Shown: positions 36,696-48,900 of the stretch, one piece after another
Layout of the letters: every line of letters begins with the position of its first letter
Position numbering within the stretch: position 1 is the stretch's first letter
Source of the DNA: Bugulina stolonifera
Taxonomy: Eukaryota > Bryozoa > Gymnolaemata > Cheilostomatida > Bugulidae
Reading direction: 5' to 3'
Length of the DNA: 64,000 bases
NCBI GenBank assembly: GCA_935421135.1
Contig: OW285197.1
Span: 8,120,223 to 8,184,222 of the forward strand
Notes under the pieces: model-generated
Told to the model about the DNA's origin: nothing
The model's database searches: none
The model's input: the letters and a program-made list of their open reading frames with translations, nothing else
Program-made: the position numbers and the translations under genes

Positions 36696-37549
36696 ATATT
36701 GTAATGTTTTTGAGTATAGTTACATACGAGTGCCGATAGGACACTGGTATGGGAAGGGCTTGGAAGGTGGTAGAGGCCGACCAAGTAGCCTTCTGCTCAT
36801 TACATAAAATAGTGAACAGTTATTAGGTGCTCTTATTATTGTATATCTGGCGTAGGCCGATGCCGAGACTCATTGAAGAGCTCAGGACCGACGTAGGTCT
36901 TGTAGACTTTATACTCCAGAGGAGTGCAATGAAAGATCTGGTATTCTAGGATCTTAAGCCCGACACTAGATTCATATAGAATCTGGAATCAACCTACGTC
37001 ATAGAAGTGGTGTAGAGATATGCATTAACGAGGATGGGGATGAACTCGAGCCGTATGGATCTATGGATCCGCCGGTGGAGTTACACGCCTACAAGGGAAA
37101 GCCTCTATAGGTTTGAGTTAGGAGATGCAACAACATGGATGGTTCCGCCCGACGTCGGCCACACAAAGAGTCGGCCTTGGCACAAAAAGTGATTACAATA
37201 ATCCAAAACATAAAGTATATGATTATGAGCCTTTTCCAAAGCATCGGCCTTAAATGATACTCACAGTACATGGTAAAAGACTCTATTCAATATAATCAGA
37301 CAAGAGAAGATAATTGCTAACAATATGTGGGAAAAACCAAGTTGTAATTCCAATAGTCCGATTGACAGATAATATTAGTAAAGCACACCATAGCGGTTGA
37401 TTATATAATGTGGTATGAGCATGCATGAATATAATTGTATAAGATACGATACATGCATGAATGGATATGGATAAGTATGTAATGCATAATAATGTCAGTA
37501 TACAAGAAGCGTAAGAACTCAGTCCAGGCAGGCTGTTTCACCACAATAT
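36696..37549 (-). mobile_element. Solo LTR, family 2, copy A, with ATAT target duplication
   Basis: The LTR 36700-37545 (846 bp) begins TGTAATGTTT and ends GTTTCACCACA, flanked by ATAT at 36696-36699 and 37546-37549. It matches the copy at 52085-53085 over most of its length (for example GTGCCGA.GG.CAC, GGGCTTGGAAG.TGGTAGAGG, GACGTCGGCCAC). It lacks about 130 bp that in copy B contain the TATA box and polyadenylation signal, so it is an internally deleted, probably inert LTR. It lies between the two FMO genes. Confidence 0.85.
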
Positions 37550-38384
37550 TATGTGAAATCTCTTATTTACATGTATATTATCAGCACTTACTTGACTTCG
37601 ACTTGATTTGTTTCTAAAATAATTTGACTTGCTGACTTGAAGTTCCCCTTGGACTGTATTATATGTACAAAGCATTGAAAACAATTATTTGTCTGTTACA
37701 TTCATACATGTACAATGTAGATGGACACCATGATAGACTAGAAAAAAGCAGAGTAGAATCTGCTTGTCATCATGAGGCTAAACAAAATTGTTTAACAGTG
37801 AAACTTTAGTGGAGTTATAATTCTTATAATACATATTATTTATTGCAAGAAATAGGCAACTGGTTACATACATGTACATGTAATTCATACAACCATAATA
37901 ATTATATAGTGTAATAATGTAATAACATTGTTAGACATAATTATACTACAGTAGATAAAATTGGTTCTAAACTAATTTTATTATACATGTAGATGTTTTA
38001 GAAAAGTGTGTTATGCTCGAAGAATAGAAAGGTAATAACCAAGCAGGGAGAGGATAACTGCTACTTTCTCCTCACATCTTATGCTGGAACATGCTGTGTT
38101 ACCCGCTCATCAGAATTTCATATAATATGCTGTGCCATGTGTAAATGTTATGAGGCCAGAATAATGTGTAGGTATAATATACAAGAAAGAAGTACTACAT
38201 AATTATAATGACTTGCAGCTGAAGTTGAGCATAGAGTCATGTAAACACTGATTATTGATTACTGCTACATGTATCTGACATGGATACTATGATGCCTAGC
38301 AAATGCATATTTCAATTCTGCTAACTGCTAATAATTTTGGATTTTTCCTACCAATGTGCTTAAATAACTCTGGGTTAAATATGC
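37550..38384. other. Intergenic region between the FMO genes
   Basis: Unique AT-rich sequence with TACATGTA motifs. It is the 3' flank of FMO2 and, together with the LTR and 36.2-36.7 kb, the 5' flank of FMO1. I see no other gene. Confidence 0.6.
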
Positions 38385-41300
38385 CTAACGGGGTAAATTG
38401 TCATATACAGGGTGTTCGTACACAACCTCCAGGGTGTCAGTTCCTACAATTCTGTATACGCTCTCTCTGGTGTGGGCAAAATTAGTTGAAAAGTTCTGCA
38501 CAGCTCTTGCTACCAACTGCTCTACCACGGCTGAGAGAGCTACTGAGACGTCGGTCTGGCTCTCATTGGCTATTGCGGTGGCGTATTCATGCTGGCTCAT
38601 CATCATCATGTGGTAGTCATTTGGTTTCCTGCCAACATCTGTAACATGCCTCTTGTAGAAGTCTTCGTACTCCTTTCTCATGTCCTTTGAATAACAACAG
38701 AAAAAATGGGAGCAAGAGGTTTTTTGGTTAACTCGCTTCAAAGCAAAATTGCACAAAAGTGGCACATGGTATTATACATGTACATGTAATACCCTAAGTA
38801 TTACTGCATGGTCTAAGCCTATGCCATCCAAACCATTGTAGGCACTACAGACTATGATGATCCGTTAGTAACTGCAATAAATTCTTTAGTGCTCTGAGCA
38901 CATTTTCAGATGGGCTGCTTAAATCTGAAATTGTTTAGTGAACATCGGTGATTGGCCCAAAGTATTACAACACTTTGTTGTTGCATTTTATAAAGGTCAA
39001 AATTCAGCCTCAGCAATAACCAAATTTTAGTTTTTATCAATGCAATATTTTTCCTTGTGTTATTGCTGTTATGTTGAAACTAGCCTATGAAAAAACACAA
39101 TATTACTCAATTAAGCATATCTTTACGGTCTCACCTCTTTGCTGACTTGTGGTATTTTTTCTGTTATGAAAGCGACAGCCAGTTCTGCTTGAAATGTATA
39201 TTGGTAAAACAATGCTGCCACATGGTTCAAACCCATATAATATAGACTTGGGTGATCTATATCTATCATCATCCTGTAGATGTTGGTCACATGGTTGTCT
39301 TTGATAACTGGTTTACATCTCTCAGTCAGGAACGGGAAGTCGAACCTAACAGAAACAAAATCTCTGAATTGATGCGGCCATACATGCAGATGAGGCATTT
39401 AAATTAAATTCTATTCAAGTTTAATTACTTCTTTCCGTGCATATTTAGGTGATTGCATAGCAACAATCACTTGATAACTTTATGAGCACATGCAAAGTCA
39501 AGATTTCATTCACACACATCTTGATAAAGATCATTACTGGCTTACATCTTGAGAGATGTAAGCCAGTAATGATGAATATGCTGTTCGTATGCTGCAAATG
39601 GGGAAGCACAAAACATGATATGAAACCTGATGTCTTCCTCTACTACGTATATTAGACACGTACAACAATAAGCGACACCATGCCATACAGTCGTTCGATA
39701 AGAAAAGCTTGATGTAGTATCAACGATATTGTTATACCTATATCCAGTTGCAAGTAAAATAATATCAGCTTGGAGGGCTTTCCCATCTGCCAGTATAATG
39801 TCTCCACCATCTAACCTTGAGATGTCTGGAATTCTCTCAGCGTTGGCAGGCAGCGGTGTTTTAAATATGCTAGTATGGTCACTGAGGTATATCTGTTGAA
39901 AATGTGTAAACGTTAGATGGCCTGGCGTCATTTTTAAGACAATGACATTACTGTTTGCCTTTAGAACCTTTACAGAAAGAAAGAGGTATTGCACGTTTAC
40001 ACAACATGTAAGAGTAATGTAGCTTCAAATTTAAGTAGAATTGAAATCTTCCAGGACTTGCAGGTACACCTAAAATGAAGCATATTTTGCGTAATCAAAA
40101 TGCTGTTTGTTGCTATTTCAATTTCTAACTGGTACATGCATATTCAATTAATTCATCAACTCGGTAACTGACCACAATGCAAATAATAATAATACTATTA
40201 TGCATGCATATGAAATTTTTACCTACAGTGAAAACTGCTTAACTCCAAGGGACTGCCACAATTAGTTTGAAGTAGACCTGAGTTTGAGTTGCAAGAGCAT
40301 TTCACTTAATTGAATTCGTTTTATAGGGCTGAGCAGGGAACAAGGCTAACAGTTTAAACTAACCAAGCTTTTGAGTTATCCGAGGCTGAATTATGCAAGT
40401 TCCAGTGCAATTGTGTTGGTTGCACTATTTATAAAACCCTGCACTCTCACACATTGGGCACAGCATACTGTAGTGGTTTTCTGTTTTGTATCACAGCCGA
40501 GACAGTAACGCTACACTCAAAAATTTTACATTGTAAGTAGAGATTGATGAGGTGTATTAGTTTATGAACAATTTGCATTGTTAATATTACCTCTACAATA
40601 AAATTGTCAAACGTAATATACATGTACCTTTTTTGCAGCAGTTCCTATGAGAAACAAGATGTCATATGCGGAAAACCTTCCTCCGACTATCACAAGTGTC
40701 TTGTCTTTATAGTGATCAGGATTCTGATAGTAAACGCTGTGAATCATTTCCCCTGTGAATGTCTTCATTCCTTCTATTTCTGGTATGTGGAGCTTCATAT
40801 GATGCCTAAGTAGGGAATTAATTTGGACAATAATTTCATTTCGGAACTATGGAATATGCAAGTGTATCGTTGACCAATATTTACCAAAGCTGATTAGGAT
40901 GTTGACCAAGTTTGAAGTTACATGTGATGTTGTGATGTAATTTTCGGGTTTGTAGTTTACGTGCGATCATTGGCCAGAAATGCACATACATGTAGTTTCT
41001 AAGAACAGCAATGTGGGCGATTGCTGTGAACTAGCAATATACACCACATAACAATAGCAATGACAACTTTGTGTTCAATAAACTTACCCATGACAGACCA
41101 TCACAGCATCAAACTGCTTAGTTGTAACAGCCCCAGTTTCTTCATTTCTTACAGTCACATACCATCTTTCTGTCCCATCCTCAGTAGTAAACGGATCCAC
41201 CTCTAGGACTCTGTGTCTGAACTACACACAGTCAATAAGTACAATTCATTGCAGTAACTACATGTAATTGAGAGTTGTCTACCTGTGGGAGCCATTCAAA

Positions 41301-42725
41301 GAGAGAAGACAACCTCGCATAAGTGGTTAATTCATGGTTACTCTCACTTCAGTTATCTTTGAAGGTGCCATGTTTGCCTGCATATTACCCTTACCCACAG
41401 CTGTATACATTGTAATTAGCAAAATAATGTAAACCATAATTACATGTATTACAAAATAGTGGCCAATCACTGATTTGCATATTCAGGCAGATTCCAAAAT
41501 TTTTCCTTTGTGCCGAATCTAACATGTATGTGGTCAATGATAGGTCAGGCTAGAAAGTTAGAGGCTGTTTATATAGAGCAGTAATCAGCTTATCAGTATT
41601 GACAGTCACCTTACTATCAGTTTCCAACCTTGACCTAATACTTACTAATATGTACTATATCTAATGACCTACTAGTGACCTTCAAGGGCAGTCTTATCAA
41701 TCACTGGTCATGTGTGTGCTATACATTGCCTCTAGTACAATGTGCATAGCTGTTCTGTGATTACTATGTTATTATGTTACTATGTTTGTACAAAATGTCC
41801 ACAATGAGTTGTTGAAGGGCCAGAATTTGAAAAGCTAAAAATGTGTCCAAATGAGACAGTGTCAACTTGTTAGGTGGTACCCATAGTTCAAAGGCAATTT
41901 TACTACTACATACATGTATATTTAGTAGCAAATGACTGACACATATCTAAAGGCAGATGGATAACATGATGACTAAACACCTGGATGTACTGGTACATCT
42001 TGTGCTGATCGGCATATCTCTCCAGATATTCTAGAACCTTGTCATGTGGTACATATGATTCATCTACATCTATAGGATCTGTGTCAGCAAATCTCCAGAT
42101 GTCTCGGTAGACATTAGTTCTGCAATTTAAACCACATTATGTAGTAATGTGTGGTACGAAATTATTTTTGATAACTCATTTTATTCAGTGTCTGACATAG
42201 ACTTACTGTACATCTGTAGAAAATTGTAGACGGAAATGTTGATGCTGTAGCTATACACATGACTGTAAGTAGTCATACATGTAGATGTAGGCAATGTATG
42301 TAGAGATTTAGGTGTTGTATAATGCAGATGTACATCTAGACAGAACGATGATGTAGTAAATCTAGATGAATGATATGTACACTTGTGTCGATATCTGTAG
42401 GGGCTCGTATACCCAGACGTGATAATGGTAATTAGGATTGTACTATAATATTGTAACACGACTGCATAGGTAGTCAGTCATGTTGCATATTAATATTATC
42501 TTAGGTTGATTTAATCTTAACTGTCTCTGTTACTATTGGCTACTACAAATACCTTAGATCATCGTACATAGGTGTCCTCTTGTACGGATCCTTGTTCACC
42601 CATAATCCACCAACTCTGTCACTCACTTCATATGCTGTGATGTTTACTTTATCTTTATATTTGATCAGAGATCGTATAGATGCAAGTCCAGAAGCTCCTG
42701 CACCTATTACTACAACTTCCTTCAT
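38385..42725 (-). CDS. Flavin-containing monooxygenase 2, intact
   Basis: Tandem paralog of FMO1, with all splice sites canonical. Exons: 42725-42553 (173), 42119-41981 (139), 41221-41088 (134), 40805-40628 (178), 39892-39738 (155), 39345-39135 (211) and 38684-38385 (300). The total is 1290 nt, 429 aa, normal for a short FMO (the type that includes yeast FMO and insect senecionine N-oxygenase). Motifs: FAD site VVVIGAGASGLAS at residues 4-16; GGLWV shortly after; FMO signature FTGEMIHSVYY; NADPH region LVIVGGRFSAYD, where the usual second glycine motif is degenerate (GGRFSA); LLATGYR. No C-terminal membrane anchor is visible, so a soluble enzyme is likely. Likely roles are xenobiotic or amine/sulfide oxidation, but the substrate cannot be read from sequence. 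An AG acceptor (TTACAG) lies 13 nt before the ATG, suggesting a 5' UTR intron. Confidence 0.93.
39531..39572. repeat. Perfect 19-bp-arm hairpin in FMO2 intron 5
   Basis: TCATTACTGGCTTACATCT, loop TGAG, then the exact complement. It lies between FMO2 exons 5 and 6. It is compatible with a small hairpin RNA or a foldback remnant; nothing else supports a miRNA. Confidence 0.85.
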
Positions 42726-43369
42726 TCTTATTGAGTCTGTAAGAGTCAAGCCACTGATTGCAGAATAAACTAGTAGATTGATGTCTATAAACTTTTTAAC
42801 AACTTGCACTGTCACATTACTTGTGCAAGTACTACAGCCTATCAGAAAGCCGTCAGGTTGATCTATCTATTTTATCTATTAAATAAAACCAAGCACTGGG
42901 CATGCAGTATCAATGATAGGGCCTTGATCTTTGCAACAGACAAGGCTAGGCGAGTCCATAACAATTATTTATGGCTTGTTAAAGCTCCTCCCATCTAATG
43001 GTAGGATGACATATGACTGTCTAGTTTTGAAATATTGCATTGAATTGTGGGAACATAAATCACTTGGATGTTTTACAAGAAGACAAACAACACTGAGTAT
43101 TGGATTACAGAATTCATTGATGTGGTTGCAATAAAATATTCAAAGATTTGCTAAACTGTTCACCTACACTGTATCACATTGGGTATATATAATATTATTA
43201 CATAGCTTTAGATCTAGCAATTCCAAGAAATATGGCTTTATAAAATGAACATTGTTTTCTAATATAGGGTAGAGAATGGAGGAGGAGGTAAGGGCAAAGT
43301 AGCACAGGAGTATGATAAGGTTGGATGGCTTTCTTAACACTACCAAAATGAACTTTGGAGTAGTAGAAC

Positions 43370-43435
43370 CTGTACAGTATATCCCACATGGAAGTCCAGA
43401 GCTCTAACCACTAAGCCATGGCTGCTCCTTTAGCA
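43370..43435 (-). mobile_element. Degenerate tRNA-related segment
   Basis: On the minus strand GGCTTAGTGGTTAGAGCTC is a good A-box/D-arm, continuing CTGGACTTCC..., and GGTTCTACTACTC about 40 nt on is a poor B box. No acceptor-stem pairing was found. Probably a decayed tRNA-derived SINE head; not a functional tRNA. Confidence 0.45.
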
Positions 43436-43440
43436 ATGCT

Positions 43441-44160
43441 GTAATACTCAGGGTTGGGAACTTTGATCTACTTTTGCATTCGATTTCCGATTTTCGATTA
43501 TGCTGACTAAACCAAGGAATACAAGCATTCGATTGTTACTTTACCAAATCAATGATTGTACTTCAATCGATTTTACAATCGATGATGATTTTAGAAAATG
43601 CACATGTATATGGGTATAATTTTTGTAAAAATGGAGAAATTTATTGTCTTTACTAATTCTGTCTATTACTTTAAAATGTTATAACAACTGTGCCTAATAT
43701 TACCAGTTTTATTTGCATTTTCTCATAGTTTAGAGTTATCTCCTCTACCTTTATGTTTCTTTTTAGCCTCCAAATATTTATATGCACTGCAAATCTTAGC
43801 CAGAAATTCCAGGCTATTATTTCTTATTTGGTGCTAGCCACTCACATTTTATCCTAGCTTGCAAATAGAAGCTATTATTTTGTTATTAAATAAAACAGCT
43901 CATCATCATTTTTTTTATTAAAAAGATAAGAACTGAGCTACAAGGCTTTTCATTTATTTCCTGTACTAAACACTACTAGCAGATTAATTAGCAGCTTAGT
44001 GACAATCGAATGCAGCTGTAACCCTATAAAACCAACGAATACATGCATTTCGATGGCTTTGTTGGAAACCAATGATTAGGTGGAATCGATGGTGAATAGA
44101 CCAAAGAAAATCACCATCGAATATCGAATGCTATTGGCGATTCCCAACCCTGGTAATACT
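43441..44160. mobile_element. hAT-type non-autonomous element with 8-bp TSD
   Basis: The element 43449-44152 (704 bp) begins CAGGGTTGGGAA and ends TTCCCAACCCTG. It is flanked by the perfect 8-bp direct repeat GTAATACT (43441-43448, 44153-44160). Subterminal CATTCGAT and ATCGAAT motifs occur on both sides. No transposase frame. CAGnG ends and an 8-bp TSD are diagnostic of hAT. Confidence 0.92.
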
Positions 44161-44854
44161 AACAGTGCATTATGATTATTCACTTATTTGAGGATAAACC
44201 AACCCAAGTAAGAACTGCTCTAATACAAATGCATTCAGCAATAAAATGACGCATTTGGTAGTTGTCCTCTCTCACTGATACTCTTGATAGAATGTGCCAT
44301 TTCTATTTCGGAGTATATTGCAGTTTAAACTGCAGAGCATAAAATTTCAGCGAAAGCTTGTATGATGAATAATAACGCTAGATCCTGATCATATATAAAT
44401 ATAAACAGTTGACCATCAGCTATTGTGTGCAAAATTTCACCAAGTATGATATAATATATAACATTAATTGGTGTTTCAGGTATTATGTAAGCTGAAACAG
44501 CCTGAAAACCTGCCCTGGGCTACAATTTCCATGGCCAGTTTAAAAGTTTTCAGAAACATTACATTTTTACTGTGCTTTCAATTATACATGTACAATCTTT
44601 GCAAAAGAGACTGTTTTAGCATTCTTGAAAAGAATCACAGCTTTCTAGTGCTACAAGGCTCATGGGAATTGCCTAAGTTGCAAGAAATTTATCAGAATTT
44701 TGATTGATTATGCCATCTACATGTACATTGTAGATGTTCCTAGTTATTATTGTCTTAGATTTTTTTCCAAAGGAATTTTATTGTGTGAACACACTCATGA
44801 CGTTACTAGCAATAATCAATCTGCATTCTATTTAATATACATATAGTACTACAG

Positions 44855-45450
44855 TCTATGGTGTAGTGTTAGACAATAGGAGAAAAATTTGGTGTGAAGT
44901 TAAAAATCTATTATTACTTCATTGTTAAACAGGAAGTGATTTGAGCATTCCAGTGTTATACAACAGTGGCTTTAATAAGCTGTCATTGGTTATCATGTAT
45001 TACATTTGTGCTGCATTCTCTAGTCTCACCACAAGTGTACACCATAGAGTACAAGAATCCACTGATGTGGTATATGACAAAAGTCCGTTTATACTCTGAT
45101 TATGGGAAACAACTGGAGTGTGATATACACTGTATAACAAATAGCTACATGTCGATAACAACATGTAATAATTCGTGTCATCTGTTTCACAAATAACGCA
45201 GCCATTAGAGCTGGTGCTACCTTCTCATTGGTAATGACTTCCTGTGACATAGGAGTCGGGAAGCTCACTAACTCTCAGTTTGTCACCAGAATACTGGACA
45301 CTCTCTTCTGTTTCATCAAATGATAAAGTCTTGCAGTTCACATCAGTGAATCAATGATTACAGTTCTTTCAGAGTGAATCTCATTAAGTAATACAAGTAT
45401 ATCGTGGTAGAGTAATAAGTGACTAACTGCTTCAGAAAACTTCCAAAAGA
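44855..45450 (+). pseudogene. Partial, broken duplicate of the Ig-domain gene
   Basis: 44966-45085 matches exon 1 of the Ig gene (ISCHWLSCITFVLHS..., then SPQVYTIEY against TPQAYAIEY). The ATG is replaced by GTG and the exon 1 donor is absent, so it runs on into VRLYSDYGKQLECD... and stops at a TAA at about 45193. Directly after comes sequence matching the last exon region of the Ig gene (GGTGCTACCTTCTC, GGAGTCGGGAAGCT, CTAACTCTCAGT, ACCAGAATACTG). The 5' flank also matches (ATTGTTAAACAGGAAGTGA). It is therefore an internally deleted duplicate joining the two ends of the gene and missing the Ig domains. Confidence 0.65.
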
Positions 45451-45965
45451 CCTGAAAAAATATCCGTCTGCTACAGGTTGCTGTCTACCAGTAGGGTGAG
45501 CCTAGCACAGCTAACATGATAATGGACCATGTCAATTGCTAAAAATTGATGCCTTTTTCCAAACTACTATTTACAGGTGGCAAAGACTGCTGCGTTTCTC
45601 TAGTAATGTTCATTTCCAGACACTGGTTCCAGGATTATTGAATATACAGGTACAGGTTTCTACTACTTCCAAGATACCACAGTTGCCTATCAGACAAGAA
45701 AAGTATAAAAGTACATGTATAATTGAGAAAGCCTGTTGCAATTTTAATTGGACATAATTAATTTAACATTCTGTGCAATTTATTTACTTTAAATTTACCC
45801 CAAACCCCACACACCCACAAATTGACTAAAAACAATTGTAATTTATTATACACCACAATCACAGTCTATTGTTAAACAATAGAATAAAAGATTAGTACTC
45901 CATTGTTGAACAGGAAGTGACATGCAAGAATTTTAGTAGGATACAGTCATGTAGTTCACTACAAA

Positions 45966-48900
45966 ATGTCTTCACCAATATGTTATTGGTTATATGTTAT
46001 AATTGTGCTGCTTTCCCTGCTTACACCACAAGCGTATGCTATAGAATACAGGTTTGAGTCTAATGATATGGTATATGATAAAGGTAAGTAGCAATTACAA
46101 TGTTTTTCTCACTAAGTGAGATAAATATCTGAAAAATTGTCCTGCATGAATATTGTGTGCTTTATTCTTCAGTTCATGCAGCTAGATGTTCTATTCAAGT
46201 ATTATAACTCGTGTTAAATTCAGCCACTATTTCACATAAATACAACGCTAAGCATGGAAATTTTAAGATTTTGTGTAAAAATTTGATGCAAGATGATTTT
46301 TGCTGGCAGCTGACATCAACGCATTTACCATTTGTATAATGTGATCTCATCACATGAGTACATACATACCACTGCAAGCTAGGGTGTAAGTGAAACCAAA
46401 CAGCGGTTTGATTTTTATTATACACATGCATGTAATGCTAATATTGTAGCAGAATCCATTCACTACTTTAAACCCGTTTTGCCTGAGCTAAGCTTACAAA
46501 CCTTTTATTAACAATGTACACTAATCGTAAATGGATGAAGTATACTGATTTCCCTATAATAGAAGTGATTTTTATAGCTCTGACCTCTTGGTGGTAAAGT
46601 TGATGAGCATTTGCAATGATGGCACCATTAATCTTCAAGAGCCCAGAACCACATAGTCATAGTGCCATAGAACATTTTGGAAAAATTTATGGTCTCTTAA
46701 ATGTTGGATACTGTGGTGATTTTTGATGTAAATGATGTCATGAACATTCTCATGGTGCGTACATGTAGCTAAGAAGCATAATTTTACAAAAAAATGTCCA
46801 GCCTCCGCTGCATTGTAAAAGTGTGTGCCAAAATTGACCCAGTTAGGTTATGCTTCTATTTTTAGATGATAATGAAGTTGGTCCAAGGATATCACTGTCT
46901 GGGACTGTATTAATGTCTGTAGAGACACTACACTTTGCATGCCGGGAAAATACTAATGCAGAGAGAAATCAACTTGTGAAAATTGTGTCAGCGTCCGAAG
47001 TAAAGTCTGCTGGTACGACATTTATTCTAATGCATGCAATCATGTAAATATTAGTGAAATATTTTATTAGTAGCAGTGTATCTTCACTGCTTCCAGTTGC
47101 TGCAATGTTTGCTAGTGTTTTGTGTTTCATTTGCAACTGTATGATTTTGTCAGACAAATACTATTGTAAGGCAACTATTGTAAGACATAACATTGTGTTA
47201 TTACAGTAACATCAACAAATCCAGACCAAACAGAGGTAATAATGGTAATTTGTGGATAATCAACATAATATGGGGTATGTTTTCAACCATAATTGAATAA
47301 GCAAAGCAATAAGTGGTAAGCAATAACTGCGATGCATGTTTTTAAAGCCGAGAACGTTGAGAGTAATACATGTCCGAGCTATGGCTTCACCTGTACAGTT
47401 GTGACTGGTTCACTAGAGTGGGAAAGGGATAAAGCAGGAAAATATGCTTGTCGAGCATTTCTAGACCAGCCGTACTTCATCTATTGGATGGATTCAGGTG
47501 AGTATGCAACAAAATCAGTACAAAAATATTGTCATAATTAAATATACATAGTTTTGACTCACCAATGTGTGAATATAGTTACAACATATATGTATTAATA
47601 TTGCCTTTATCTTTTAGCACACACTAGTTCTGTTTAAACATTAGCGTTTGACTTTTTAGTTCTTTAATCTCATCATAGTTTAGTGCAATACGGGTTTAGA
47701 TTTGATTTTTTATGATTGCATTTGCTTAATGCTTATGTATCTTCATTATTCTAATAATTCTGTTATTCTTCAGTCTTTTACCGGTTACCTCACACTTCTA
47801 CATGTACTTGTATATCGCCTGGTTATAACAGTATTACCTGGATATTAGAAAAATTTATAGTATGACTGTACTTGACCACCATTAGCTTAGTGAAAAGTTC
47901 CGTGGCATGCTTAGACGTAATAGCCCATTTACATGTGCAGGATACTTACTACGTACCGATCACTTATCCTTTTAGAATTAAAGGTTTCAGATAATATACA
48001 CGTTGCACTTCCTCCAAGTGATGACGCTGTGATACGCCTTTACTGCACAGTCAACATAGAACCCTTCGGATCTGCATATGGTGATCCAGTCACAATAATA
48101 TGGTAAGCAGTGTAGCTGAAAACACTAGTTGTGTAAATATTCTTTCACATTTTGTTAACCATGCTGCAGAGATAACCTACTCTAGGGCTAGGGACCAACT
48201 GGTATAAAAATAAGGGATGAGTTCCCTACATCACATTTCTTCTAATTGATGACAAAGTCCGGAAATAGTGATTTAAACTGACCATGGAATCTCAAGACTT
48301 TAGAATGAGGATCTTTATAATTGGCTAATAAGCAATAATAAGTTGTCAGTGTGTGAGTTGCTTGAACAGCAGTTCAAAAATAATTAGAGGAGGGTCACTC
48401 TCCTGTGTTCATTTTTATTATTATTATTACATGTATTATTATGCTGCCATAGATGTAAATATTTTTGTAAAATATTATCTCGTTTTGTCTCACTGTTAAT
48501 AAACAAATCAAAACAATCATACTGGTGCTATAATTTTATACCAGTTTTAGCATCCATACTGGTACGAACATGGTTGAAGTTTTGCTCTCTCAAGGTTAAA
48601 TCAGATAACTTCTTCAAGATTTACAAAGAGATCATGACTGTCCACGCATTTATTTTTTACTAGCAGTCATATGAAATGGGTTGAAAACGAGTTGCTCCAA
48701 CGCGTAACAAAACAGCTTTAATGTGTTAGGATTGCCAGTGTGAACTATGTACATGCACATGACTGTATTTCAGTCGCATCATCATTGAGTGGAGAAACCT
48801 TCGGCGGGTGTGAAAGCATACAATGTGCTGCAATATCTTATTTTTCTACGCATATTTTAATTTCACGCTTAGGTATCGGAATGACTATGCTATGACTAGG

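Noticed and set aside
42181..42459. 92-aa minus-strand frame
   Set aside because: It lies just 5' of FMO2 exon 2 within intron 1 and consists of low-complexity sequence; no support.
43370..43435. Functional tRNA gene
   Set aside because: A-box region is good but the B box is degenerate and no acceptor stem pairs; better explained as a SINE remnant.
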